Positions 42,613 to 50,413 of a stretch of 64,000 nucleotides of DNA are shown piece by piece. The position numbers and the translations under genes are program-made. Origin of the DNA: SHZI01 sp963698405 (lineage in GTDB: Bacteria > Pseudomonadota > Gammaproteobacteria > Steroidobacterales > GCA-2729495). Position 1 is the stretch's first letter, and every line of letters begins with the position of its first letter. Below the pieces are notes generated by a model. It did not search any database. It saw nothing but the letters and a program-made list of their open reading frames with translations, and was not told the DNA's origin. Location: contig CAVOQT010000001.1 of NCBI GenBank assembly GCA_963698405.1, forward strand, positions 158,038-222,037. The letters are read 5' to 3'.

Positions 42613-43236
42613 TCAGGTCCGCTTGTAGTACGGACTCCGCCCGCCGGCATGATCGGTGACATCGATGATTTCGCTCACCTCTGGCACGATGCGGCGAACT
42701 ATGCGCTCGAAGCCCTGCCGCAAGGTGAACTGCGAGGCCGCGCATCCCTGGCAACTGCCACTCATCTCTATATAGAGTCGCCCATCCTTCACATCCGCGA
42801 GGGTGATGGTGCCTCCATGTGCAGCGACTGAGGGGTTTACTTCCCGGTCGAGCAGCGCCTGCACCAGTTCGCGGATCTCCGCATCAGTCCGTTTCCCTGC
42901 GCCGCCTGTTTGCGGTGCCTGAACGATGGCCGGCATGCCGCTGAGCAGCTGACTCCTGACAATGGCCGCAATCTGCGGCTTCAACTCTGGCCAGGAAGAT
43001 TCCCGGGTCTTTTCGACGACGAGAATATTGTCGGCAACGAGCACATGTGCCAGGCCGGCCAGCTCAAACAGGCGCTCGACCAGCGGCGATCCGGCGGCCT
43101 GATCACGACTCTCGAAAAAGCGTTCACCATCGGGATTGAGCGCCTGGCTCACGGTGAACTTGCAGGTATCCGGATCTGCGACGGAAAGCTCCGCCCGAAT
43201 GGTGACCGGTGCGTTGACTGTCGCAGCCTCAGACAT
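42613..43236 (-). CDS. NfuA/NifU-like Fe-S cluster carrier protein
   Basis: A 207-residue protein. The N-terminal domain (about 8-90) has the Nfu_N look (FTVSQALNPDGERFFESRDQA). The C-terminal NifU domain (from about 128) carries the cluster-ligating CxxC in SGSCQGCAASQFTL. It would accept and deliver 4Fe-4S clusters. The start ATG at 43236 overlaps the end of the mrp gene by 8 bp, so the two are coupled; the open frame continues upstream within mrp. E. coli NfuA has a degenerate A-type N-terminal domain instead, so this is the eukaryotic/alphaproteobacterial Nfu type. Confidence 0.87.
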   Translation of the reverse strand: MSEAATVNAPVTIRAELSVADPDTCKFTVSQALNPDGERFFESRDQAAGSPLVERLFELAGLAHVLVADNILVVEKTRESSWPELKPQIAAIVRSQLLSGMPAIVQAPQTGGAGKRTDAEIRELVQALLDREVNPSVAAHGGTITLADVKDGRLYIEMSGSCQGCAASQFTLRQGFERIVRRIVPEVSEIIDVTDHAGGRSPYYKRT

Positions 43237-44464
43237 CTTCTGCTGCCACGCTGGCAATGCGCTCCCCGAGTGAGCGCAGGTGGTCAAAGGAATCCAGTCC
43301 GGAGTTGTGGCCGTCGCTCCAGTTGATGCCGATAGCGTAGTTGCCGATGCTGGAAATGGTCTGCGGGCGGACGTCGGCCCTGACTTTCAGCGGATCCAGC
43401 AGTTTTCTGCCGCTCATCTCCTCAATGCACAACGCGCAATGACAATTCAGCCGAAGCTCGCGGACATCGAAGTGGTCGCAGTGGCCATCCTCCCAAAGCA
43501 CAGCAAGGGTGCGTGGGTCGTGTCGACGCAAGCCGATGGGCTTGGTGCGGATGCCATCGGGACGTGAGGCGCTCTCTACCCATTCCGGTGCGCCGTCGTT
43601 GGTGTCCCACTGCCAGACGAAGGGCTTGAGCGCACTCGATGGTGTCTTGTCCAGTTGCCCGGCGAGTTGCGCGGCGACGCTGGTATAGGCGTGGGCGGCG
43701 ATTGAATCCGGTTTGGCTATGACGATCGGATACCCTTCATCGCCACCGGTCACGATATCGGCATCGAGCGGGATAGCACCGAGAAAGGGTACCGCCAGCT
43801 GCTGGCTCATGCGCTCGCCGCCGCCGCGACGGAAGACATCCGTGATCTCGCCACAATGCGTGCAGGTAAAGCCGCTCATGTTCTCGATGATGCCCAGAAT
43901 GGGTACATGAACACGCTCGAACATCCGCAGTCCGCGCCGTGCGATCTTCAGGCTGACATCCTGTGGTGTGGTGACGATCACTGCACCTGACAGCGGGAAA
44001 CTCTGCGCCAGGGTGAGCTGGGTATCGCCAGTACCGGGTGGCAGGTCCAGTAACAGATAGTCGAGTTGCCCCCACTGTGTGGCGTCAATGAACATCTTCA
44101 GATACTTGCTGACCATCGGTCCGCGCAGGACTGCCGGTGTGTCATCGCCGGTGATCATCGCCATCGATATGGTCGCGATACCATGGCGTTCGATGGGGAT
44201 CGCTTTGCCTTCGTCTGTGACGTTCGGCGGCTGTCCGGTGGGTATGCCCAGCATGCCCGGGATGCTCGGCCCGAGTATGTCGGCGTCCACGAGTCCGACG
44301 CGTGCACCCCGCATCTGCAGCGCGAGCGCGAGGTTGACGCTGACCGTGGATTTTCCGACCCCGCCCTTGCCACTTGCCACGGCGATGATGTGCCGGATTC
44401 CCGGCAGCTTGTCGGCCCCCGCATCATGTCGTACCGCAGCCTGATCCTGGTGTGTAGTTGTCAT
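43229..44464 (-). CDS. Mrp/ApbC P-loop Fe-S carrier fused to a DUF971 domain
   Basis: A protein of 411 residues. The Mrp/ApbC ATPase domain (about 18-270) has the deviant Walker A GKGGVGKST, PPGTGDTQLTL and the cluster-binding CxxC in CTHCGE near residue 198. The C-terminal segment (about 300-405) is a DUF971-type domain (LRLNCHCALCIEEMSG) with extra cysteines. Mrp proteins carry 4Fe-4S clusters to apoproteins. The C-terminal domain may help docking, and its CHCALC could bind metal (inference). It is coupled to the Nfu-type gene, making a two-gene Fe-S delivery operon. A palindromic operator-promoter precedes it. Confidence 0.9.
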   Translation of the reverse strand: MTTTHQDQAAVRHDAGADKLPGIRHIIAVASGKGGVGKSTVSVNLALALQMRGARVGLVDADILGPSIPGMLGIPTGQPPNVTDEGKAIPIERHGIATISMAMITGDDTPAVLRGPMVSKYLKMFIDATQWGQLDYLLLDLPPGTGDTQLTLAQSFPLSGAVIVTTPQDVSLKIARRGLRMFERVHVPILGIIENMSGFTCTHCGEITDVFRRGGGERMSQQLAVPFLGAIPLDADIVTGGDEGYPIVIAKPDSIAAHAYTSVAAQLAGQLDKTPSSALKPFVWQWDTNDGAPEWVESASRPDGIRTKPIGLRRHDPRTLAVLWEDGHCDHFDVRELRLNCHCALCIEEMSGRKLLDPLKVRADVRPQTISSIGNYAIGINWSDGHNSGLDSFDHLRSLGERIASVAAEDV

Positions 44465-44477
44465 AGCGATGGCCTCT

Positions 44478-44512
44478 CCTCAATACAGGACCATTATAGT
44501 CCTGTATTGAGG
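44478..44512 (-). promoter_or_regulatory. Palindrome around the mrp-nfu -10 box (IscR type-1-like site)
   Basis: Perfect 14-bp arms, CCTCAATACAGGAC and its complement, flank a 7-bp centre that on the minus strand reads TATAATG, a consensus -10. The inner 25 bp keeps the ATA...GACT...GTC...TAT frame of the IscR type-1 site, differing mainly at four symmetric outer positions. GGAGAGG follows as ribosome binding site of mrp. There is no T-tract, so it is not a terminator of the upstream cupin gene. Confidence 0.55.
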
Positions 44513-44526
44513 ATGCAGGTCATCTT

Positions 44527-44802
44527 CTAGCGGTAAAACTCCAGGTAGAAGCGCACCTTGCCCAGTGGCTTTACGAAATGGCCCACACCCGGCTCGACGA
44601 CACCAACGTTGCCTGCATCGAGACATATCTCCTCTCGCGAGTCGCCATTGATGACGTAAAGCAGCTGTCCCTCCAGCACGGTGATTTTTGCCCATCGCCC
44701 TCGCTTGGTTGAGTGAGGTCTGAGCCATACCTCGGGCACATTTTCTTCATTGAATTCGGCGGTGCGCCGGTATGCGACGACATTTTCCGGGATCGAGTTC
44801 AT
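44527..44802 (-). CDS. DUF1971 (YeaR/TehB-N-like) cupin protein
   Basis: A 91-residue soluble single-cupin protein beginning MNSIPENVVAYRRTAEFNEENVP with RWAKITVLEGQLLYVING, the DUF1971 pattern found in E. coli YeaR and at the N-terminus of some TehB proteins. In E. coli yeaR responds to nitrate, nitrite and NO through NsrR and NarL. The NsrR-like palindrome just upstream supports the same kind of response here. No yoaG partner is present. Biochemical function unknown. Confidence 0.85.
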   Translation of the reverse strand: MNSIPENVVAYRRTAEFNEENVPEVWLRPHSTKRGRWAKITVLEGQLLYVINGDSREEICLDAGNVGVVEPGVGHFVKPLGKVRFYLEFYR

Positions 44803-44834
44803 GGCTATCTACCTTATGCGGGCCGGGCATCCTT

Positions 44835-44869
44835 GCCGATAAGAGGCATGTAAAATGCTTCTTATCGGC
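44835..44869 (-). promoter_or_regulatory. NsrR-like palindrome upstream of the DUF1971 gene
   Basis: The core AAGAGGCAT-N5-ATGCTTCTT (44841-44863) has the length and form of the NsrR site, matching AAGATGCAT-N5-ATGCATCTT with one mismatch per arm. It is extended by GCCGAT/ATCGGC to a 15-bp imperfect inverted repeat. It lies 33 bp upstream of the start codon. TTTACA within it on the minus strand could be a -35 box, so binding would block transcription. Confidence 0.6.
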
Positions 44870-44906
44870 AGCGTGTGCGAATTGGCCTGACGGGGTAGTC
44901 CTTCGC

Positions 44907-45455
44907 TTACTTTCCGGCTGGTGCAGCTGGTGCAGCTGGTGCAGCTGGTGTGCCCGCGTTGATCTTGTTGGCGCCACGATTATCGGCTACTGCACCGATC
45001 TGCCAGCCGCTGGCGGTGTGCACCAGCATGTAGAGCTCACTGAAGCTATCGGTTCGTTTGCTGCCGTTCTTGCCCACGGTTTCGGTGGCGGTATTGGTCC
45101 ATACCGTGGCGAGGTCGCCATCGATACGGGTATTCACGACCTGCGGGATACGGCTGTAGCTTGCCGTGCTGCCGAATACGACCGGACCGACAGTGCTCCA
45201 GTGCGTCTTGAGATCGCTGGTGACGCTCCCCGGTCCGCCAGACGGGATATCGCTGTGTGCTGAGCGCAGGGTGAACTGCACTGAACCGGCGGCGATCAGC
45301 GCCAGCGCCGCATTCAGATCGTGCTTGCTGAGTGCCTGGTTGAAAGCCTGAACGGTTCCGTCCGGGCTGCGCTCTGCAGCTGACAGGGTGGAAAAGCCCA
45401 GTGAACTGATCAGGAGCATGACACTTGTGGTGACGGCCAGATAGCGGTGCAGCAT
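44907..45455 (-). CDS. Exported SnoaL/NTF2-like protein
   Basis: A 182-residue protein with a signal peptide (AVTTSVMLLISSLGFSTLSAA, about residues 7-27) and an NTF2-like cone domain typical of DUF4440/SnoaL proteins (DGTVQAFNQALSKHDLNAALALI then ATVWTNTATETVG, SELYMLVHTASGWQIGAVAD). It ends in an alanine-proline tail (AAPAAPAAP) encoded by a 9-bp tandem repeat. No catalytic residues can be assigned. Probably periplasmic. It stands alone between the NsrR-like site region and the flavin reductase. Confidence 0.75.
   Translation of the reverse strand: MLHRYLAVTTSVMLLISSLGFSTLSAAERSPDGTVQAFNQALSKHDLNAALALIAAGSVQFTLRSAHSDIPSGGPGSVTSDLKTHWSTVGPVVFGSTASYSRIPQVVNTRIDGDLATVWTNTATETVGKNGSKRTDSFSELYMLVHTASGWQIGAVADNRGANKINAGTPAAPAAPAAPAGK
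44918..44951 (+). repeat. 9-bp tandem repeat GCTGGTGCA
   Basis: About three and a half perfect copies lie in the 3' end of the NTF2-like gene and encode the AAP tail on the minus strand. Copy number could vary by slippage. Confidence 0.8.
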
Positions 45456-45492
45456 GTGTGTTTCTCTCTCTGTGGTGGATGGTGTATGTCAA

Positions 45493-46380
45493 TCAGCGTG
45501 AGGATGTGCTGCGCAACTGCTGCACGAACTGTTCGTCGACCACGCTCACGCCTGCAGCCAGCGCGGCACTGACCGTACCCTGCAAGGCGTTCTTCAGAAA
45601 CGGCCGGGGTACTTTGATGAATGCCGCGCAGGCCTCGTGGGTAAAGCGTACGTTATTGTCGATACGGTTCGCCAGATAGAAAACCTGCTGGACTTCGCTG
45701 CCCGCAACCTGTGGCGGTGAAATACTGAACGGCTCACCGTGTTCGGCAAACCAGAAGCCGCCATTGCTGCGAAAGCCGTAAAAGATCGGCATGATCGGGA
45801 AGGTGCCGCCATTTTCCAGCGCATCGTGAAAATTTCGGCGCATCAGCAGGTGATCGATGTTCAGCACGAAGCGTCTCTCGATGGCCGCATTGCTGTCCCG
45901 GTTGGGCGGCTCAAGGTCCCAGCTGCGGTCCCAGCTGCATTCCATGATCTGAAAAGCTTCGCCGAGAAGGTGCGGTGCTTCCGGGTCGGCTTGCCGGTCC
46001 GCAGACAACGAAGGCAGCAGCGTGAAAGGCATTTCTTTCTGCTTGTCCTCCAGCGACTGGCCGGGATAGCCGAGTCGTGAAACGGCGGCAAGCCGGTCAC
46101 GGTCGTACTCGATGTAATTCAGCGCGCATTTGCCGGTACGGAGGATATTGGCGGCGGTCGCACTGTTGCCGCGACTGATCAGCAGCATGGAATAGGGCGG
46201 GCTGATGCCGAACGGCATGATCAAGGCATGCGGCCCAATGCCTGTCTCGCCGTTCTCGTGCACTGTGGTGACGAGTGCGAACGACATCGGGATGAAGGCG
46301 CAGGTCTGATAGAAGTTGTTGCGTCCAGCGTAGCTGACGAAGTCGTCAGTGGTGGCGGTGGTCGATGTCTCGGTACTCAC
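45493..46380 (-). CDS. Flavin reductase family (FMN-binding split-barrel) protein
   Basis: A 295-residue cytoplasmic protein with the FMN-binding split barrel of flavoredoxin/DIM6-NTAB proteins. The N-terminal domain shows PMSFALVTTVHE, IGPHALIMPFGISPP and the phosphate-region SRGNSATAANILRTGKCALNYIEYD. The C-terminal third is an added alpha/beta region without a motif I know. The start is a GTG at 46380 with AGGAG 10 nt upstream. An FNR/ANR-like box lies 82-95 bp upstream. The flavin-dependent partner is unknown. Confidence 0.75.
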   Translation of the reverse strand: MSTETSTTATTDDFVSYAGRNNFYQTCAFIPMSFALVTTVHENGETGIGPHALIMPFGISPPYSMLLISRGNSATAANILRTGKCALNYIEYDRDRLAAVSRLGYPGQSLEDKQKEMPFTLLPSLSADRQADPEAPHLLGEAFQIMECSWDRSWDLEPPNRDSNAAIERRFVLNIDHLLMRRNFHDALENGGTFPIMPIFYGFRSNGGFWFAEHGEPFSISPPQVAGSEVQQVFYLANRIDNNVRFTHEACAAFIKVPRPFLKNALQGTVSAALAAGVSVVDEQFVQQLRSTSSR

Positions 46381-46461
46381 GCCGGCGATGCTCCTGTTCA
46401 GTGCGGTGCATTGTGGGGTTTTCCTCGCGGTTATCAGTAACAGAGCCCCAGGGCCGTCTAA

Positions 46462-46475
46462 CTGATCTGGATCAA
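46462..46475 (-). promoter_or_regulatory. FNR/ANR-like box upstream of the flavin reductase gene
   Basis: CTGAT-N4-ATCAA on the plus strand reads TTGAT-N4-ATCAG on the minus strand, 9 of 10 bases of the FNR/ANR/DNR consensus. The distance to the start codon allows a class II activation position if the leader is about 45 nt. No clear -10 was found at that distance. Confidence 0.4.
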
Positions 46476-46683
46476 GTAGCCGCCAGGTATTGACGGCTTG
46501 TCCACGTGTAGGTGCAAGACAGGGTTGGTTGAAGCCGCTTCGGGCAGGTGATGGGGTCAGGCAGCGTGTTAGTATTCAGCCGTAATTAATTGATTTAAAA
46601 GCACTGGACGCTATGAGCCTGCTCATTTGTACGGTGAATTCGAAGTCCCGCACAGGCAGGGCAGCGTGTTCAGAACCCTTCGG

Positions 46684-46689
46684 TATAAT
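46684..46689 (+). promoter_or_regulatory. Consensus -10 of the tRNA-Leu promoter
   Basis: TATAAT followed by the GC-rich discriminator GCGCCGCG, 31 bp before the tRNA. The same TATAATGCG string precedes tRNA-Pro. No clear -35. Confidence 0.45.
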
Positions 46690-46720
46690 GCGCCGCGTAG
46701 TGCGCCCCGGGGCCCCAGGC

Positions 46721-46805
46721 GCGAAAGTGGCGGAACTGGTAGACGCGCAGGATTTAGGTTCCTGTGGGGCAACCCGTGAGAGTTCGAGTCTCTCCTTTCG
46801 CACCA
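46721..46805 (+). tRNA. tRNA-Leu (anticodon TAG)
   Basis: 85 nt with a class II long variable arm and encoded CCA. The acceptor GCGAAAG pairs with CTTTCGC. The anticodon stem CAGGA/TCCTG encloses TTTAGGT with TAG. It lies directly upstream of tig, as in several gammaproteobacteria. Confidence 0.95.
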
Positions 46806-46886
46806 AGCCCCGGTATAACGGGATTAGACGCCGGTGCGCTACTCCTTCCGGCAATCAGGTAGTCACAGAAGAAAGCGAGAGGTTGA

Positions 46887-48206
46887 ATGGAGCGCGTTGA
46901 GGGTTCAGACGTACAGGTTGCCATTGAGTCCGCACAGGGTCTCAAGCGGCGTATTCGGGTCAGCGTGCCGGCGCAGCGTATCGAGCATGAGGTCGAAGCG
47001 CGTCTCCGCTCGGTCGGGCGGACTGCAAACATCAAGGGTTTTCGTCCGGGCAAGGTGCCTGAAAAAGTAGTTCGCCAGCGTTTCAGTGAGCAGGTGCGTG
47101 AGGAGGTCATGCAGGACTTCGTCCGCTCAAGTTACTCTGAAGCTGTAACCCGCGAGAAGCTGCGTCCGGTCGGCGATGCACAGATCGAAACCGTACCGGA
47201 TTCTGGTGACAAGGGCAGCGATCTGTCGTTTACTGCCAGCTTCGAGATTTTCCCCGATTTTCAGCTGCAGGGCATCGATGCGCTGAGTATCTCGCGTCCT
47301 GAGCCGCAGTTCGACGATGGTGATGTCGAGTTCATCATCGACAATCTGCGTCGTCAGCGCAGGAACTGGAATGCCGTTGATCGTGAGGCTCGCGATGGTG
47401 ATCGCGTAACGCTTGATTTCGAGGGGCGCCTCGATGGTCAGCCGATCGATGGCGGTGCAGGCGACCAGGTCAGCGTGGTCATCGGTGCCGGTCGCCTGGT
47501 GCCTGATTTTGAACGGCAGCTGGCCGGGGTTCGCGCCAGCGAGCAGAAGACGATCCAGGTTGAATTTCCCGCCGATTATCCCAACAAGACACTGGCTGGC
47601 CGCAAGGGTGACTTTGATCTGCGCATCAGTGAGGTCGCCGAAGAGCAGCTGCCCGAGGTGGATGAAGAATTTGTTCGCAGCTTCGGTGTCGATAGCGGCG
47701 CGCGTGCCGACTTTGAGCAGGACATTCGCAAGAATATGGCGCAGGAATTTGAGTCGCGTGCGCGGGCTGAGGTGAAAACGCAGCTGCTCGAATTGCTGCT
47801 GACCAATAATCCGATCGACGTGCCAGAATCGCTGGTTGCCGAGGCAGCCGTATCGCTGCAGGGTGATGCGGCACGCAAGCTCGGCTTGTCTGACGGTCAG
47901 GGTGCTCCGGATGTTGCAACCTATCTGCCGGCTGCCGAGCGGCGTGTGCGCCTCAGTTTGCTGCTCGGCGCGATCATCATGGAGCAGAGCATGGTCGCGA
48001 ATCGGGAACGGGTCGGGGAGCGAATAGATCAGCTGGTGAGCGGTTACGACAAGCCGGATGAGGTGCGCAAGATCTACTACCAGAATGCCGGCCTGCTTGG
48101 GCAGGTCGAAGACATGGTTCTGGAAGAGCAGGTTATCGAATGGCTGACGGGTCGGGCAACGGTCACGCCGAAGCCGACCAGTTTTCAGGCATTGGTCGGC
48201 GGGTAG
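46887..48206 (+). CDS. tig: Trigger factor
   Basis: A ribosome-bound chaperone and prolyl isomerase acting on nascent chains. It has 439 residues. The ribosome-binding domain (1-145) carries the signature GFRPGKVPEKVV near 50. The FKBP-type PPIase domain covers about 150-245 (GDRVTLDFEGRLDG). The C-terminal helical arms follow. A basic ribosome-facing segment and the operon position before clpP-clpX-lon are typical. Confidence 0.96.
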   Translation: MERVEGSDVQVAIESAQGLKRRIRVSVPAQRIEHEVEARLRSVGRTANIKGFRPGKVPEKVVRQRFSEQVREEVMQDFVRSSYSEAVTREKLRPVGDAQIETVPDSGDKGSDLSFTASFEIFPDFQLQGIDALSISRPEPQFDDGDVEFIIDNLRRQRRNWNAVDREARDGDRVTLDFEGRLDGQPIDGGAGDQVSVVIGAGRLVPDFERQLAGVRASEQKTIQVEFPADYPNKTLAGRKGDFDLRISEVAEEQLPEVDEEFVRSFGVDSGARADFEQDIRKNMAQEFESRARAEVKTQLLELLLTNNPIDVPESLVAEAAVSLQGDAARKLGLSDGQGAPDVATYLPAAERRVRLSLLLGAIIMEQSMVANRERVGERIDQLVSGYDKPDEVRKIYYQNAGLLGQVEDMVLEEQVIEWLTGRATVTPKPTSFQALVGG

Positions 48207-48277
48207 TTAGCCAACACAGAGTACAGGTCTGCCGGGTAACCGGTGGCGCATGGGACGACAGACAGGAATAGTTGGAC

Positions 48278-48901
48278 ATGGCAATGGATACACACGCGCT
48301 TGGCCTCGTGCCAATGGTGATCGAGCAGACTGCCCGTGGCGAACGTGCCTACGATATCTACTCAAGACTGCTCAAGGAGCGGGTGATTTTTGTTGTTGGT
48401 CCAGTCGAAGATCATATGGCGAATCTGGTCGTTGCCCAGTTGCTGTTTCTCGAGTCCGAGAATCCCGACAAGGACATTCATCTTTACATCAATTCACCGG
48501 GTGGCGTAGTGACGGCCGGACTGTCCATTTACGATACGATGCAGTTCATCAAGCCGGATGTGAGCACGATCTGTCTCGGTCAGGCAGCCAGCATGGGTGC
48601 GTTGCTGCTGACCGGCGGCGCCAAGGGCAAGCGATTCTGTTTGCCGCACTCCCGCATGATGATCCACCAGCCGCTGGGTGGCTTTCAGGGGCAGGCGACG
48701 GATATCGATATCCATGCCAGGGAAATCCTGCAGACTCGCGACCGCCTCAACCAGATCCTGGCGAAGCATACCGGTCAGCCGATCGAGCGCATCGAGCGCG
48801 ACACCGACCGCGACCGCTTCATGAGCGGCAAGGAAGGCATTGAGTATGGGCTGATCGATTCCGTGCTGGAATGCCGCGCAGACGTTCGCGTACCGGCATG
48901 A
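48278..48901 (+). CDS. clpP: ATP-dependent Clp protease proteolytic subunit
   Basis: A tetradecameric serine protease partnering ClpX. It has 207 residues from ATG 48278 (AGGA 10 nt upstream); TTG 48272 and ATG 48284 are alternatives. The catalytic serine is in LGQAASMGALLL and the histidine in HSRMMIHQP. The conserved LLFLESENPDKDIHLYINSPGG precedes them. A short propeptide is expected. Confidence 0.96.
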   Translation: MAMDTHALGLVPMVIEQTARGERAYDIYSRLLKERVIFVVGPVEDHMANLVVAQLLFLESENPDKDIHLYINSPGGVVTAGLSIYDTMQFIKPDVSTICLGQAASMGALLLTGGAKGKRFCLPHSRMMIHQPLGGFQGQATDIDIHAREILQTRDRLNQILAKHTGQPIERIERDTDRDRFMSGKEGIEYGLIDSVLECRADVRVPA

Positions 48902-49012
48902 TTGTGAACTGATAGCAGAATATGTGCAGCTGCTTTGCACGGCCAGACAAGGGCGTGTTATATCTGATCGGGGTCCGTGTGACGGACCTCACGGTAGAGA
49001 AATGAGGCAACC

Positions 49013-50329
49013 ATGGTAGATGAAACCCGGGGACGTGGCGACGACGGCAAGTTGCTCTACTGTTCGTTTTGCGGCAAGAGCCAGCATGAGGTGCGGAAGC
49101 TGATTGCCGGCCCCTCGGTGTTTATCTGTGACGAGTGTGTAGAGCTCTGCAACGACATCATTCGTGAGGAGCTTGAAGACCGTCAGGAGCACACTGGCGC
49201 CAAGCTGCCCAAGCCGCAGGAAATCAAGAACGTTCTCGATGAGTATGTCATTGGTCAGGATCGCGCCAAGAAAATCCTGTCGGTTGCGGTTTACAACCAC
49301 TACAAGCGGCTCGAGAACCGTTCCACCGATGCTGGCAAGAGTGATATTGAACTTTCGAAGAGCAATATCCTGCTGATCGGTCCGACCGGTTGCGGCAAGA
49401 CACTGCTTGCCGAGACGCTGGCTCGTACGCTCAATGTGCCGTTTACGATCGCTGATGCCACGACGCTTACCGAAGCCGGCTATGTCGGTGAGGATGTCGA
49501 GAACATCATCCAGAAGCTGTTGCAGAAGTGTGACTACGACGTTGAGAAGGCGCAGACCGGTATCGTCTATATCGATGAGATCGACAAGATCTCGCGCAAG
49601 TCAGATAACCCGTCCATCACCCGGGATGTTTCCGGAGAGGGTGTGCAGCAGGCGCTGCTGAAGCTCATCGAGGGTACGGTTGCTTCGGTGCCCCCGCAGG
49701 GCGGCCGCAAGCATCCCCAGCAGGAGTTCCTGCAGGTTGATACGCGGCATATTCTTTTCATTGTCGGCGGCGCCTTTGCCGGGCTCGAGAAGATTATCCA
49801 GAAGCGCTCGCAGAAGAGCGGGATCGGCTTTGTTGCCGACGTTCGCAGCAATGCCGAGTCGCCGATCGGCGAGCTGTTGAACGATGTGGAGCCTGAAGAT
49901 CTGATTCGCTTCGGTCTGATCCCGGAGTTTGTTGGCCGACTGCCGGTGGTTGCCACGCTTGATGAGCTTGATGAGGCGGCACTGGTCAGTATTCTCGTTG
50001 AGCCCAAAAATGCGCTGACCAAGCAATACAGGCGTCTGTTTGAGATGGAAGGCGCCGAGTTGGAGTTCCGTGAAGATGCGCTGCGGGCGATCGCCAAGCG
50101 GGCCATGCAGCGCAAGACCGGTGCGCGGGGCTTGCGGACGATCCTCGAAGGTATCCTGCTCGATACGATGTACGACCTGCCATCGTTGCGTAATGCCCGC
50201 AAGGTGGTGGTCGATGCTGCTGTCGTCACTGGTGAGACGCGTCCCTATATTATTTATGAGTCCGATGAATCAGGCCCGTTGCGGGCTGTTGCTGAAGAGC
50301 GTCGGGCGGCAGGTTCCGGCAGCAGCTGA
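49013..50329 (+). CDS. clpX: ATP-dependent Clp protease ATPase subunit ClpX
   Basis: An AAA+ unfoldase for ClpP, 438 residues. The N-terminal zinc-binding domain has CSFC (residues 17-20) and CDEC near 39. The Walker A is GPTGCGKT near 120, Walker B is IVYIDEIDKI, and the ClpP-contacting loop is IGF (KSGIGFVAD). A sensor-2 GARGLR motif is near residue 370. The leader contains a small hairpin (48972-48988) but no terminator. Confidence 0.97.
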   Translation: MVDETRGRGDDGKLLYCSFCGKSQHEVRKLIAGPSVFICDECVELCNDIIREELEDRQEHTGAKLPKPQEIKNVLDEYVIGQDRAKKILSVAVYNHYKRLENRSTDAGKSDIELSKSNILLIGPTGCGKTLLAETLARTLNVPFTIADATTLTEAGYVGEDVENIIQKLLQKCDYDVEKAQTGIVYIDEIDKISRKSDNPSITRDVSGEGVQQALLKLIEGTVASVPPQGGRKHPQQEFLQVDTRHILFIVGGAFAGLEKIIQKRSQKSGIGFVADVRSNAESPIGELLNDVEPEDLIRFGLIPEFVGRLPVVATLDELDEAALVSILVEPKNALTKQYRRLFEMEGAELEFREDALRAIAKRAMQRKTGARGLRTILEGILLDTMYDLPSLRNARKVVVDAAVVTGETRPYIIYESDESGPLRAVAEERRAAGSGSS

Positions 50330-50413
50330 ACCTGTACGGCGCTACGCAGAGCAGTGTTCCCTGGTCACCGGCCAGCCAGGGACGGGCGGCGCTGATTGAG
50401 CATGGAGAGAAGA

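Larger units (their letters stand above)
46381..46720. other. 340-bp intergenic region with no gene
   Basis: The gap between the flavin reductase start (minus) and tRNA-Leu (plus) holds an FNR/ANR-like box (46462-46475), a short AT-rich patch (TAATTAATTGATTTAAAA, 46584-46601) and the tRNA-Leu -10 box. No ORF with a credible ribosome binding site or recognisable product was found. Confidence 0.6.

Noticed and set aside
44478..44512. Terminator of the DUF1971 gene
   Set aside because: The palindrome is AT-containing with no following T-tract and encloses a -10 box, so an operator is the better reading.
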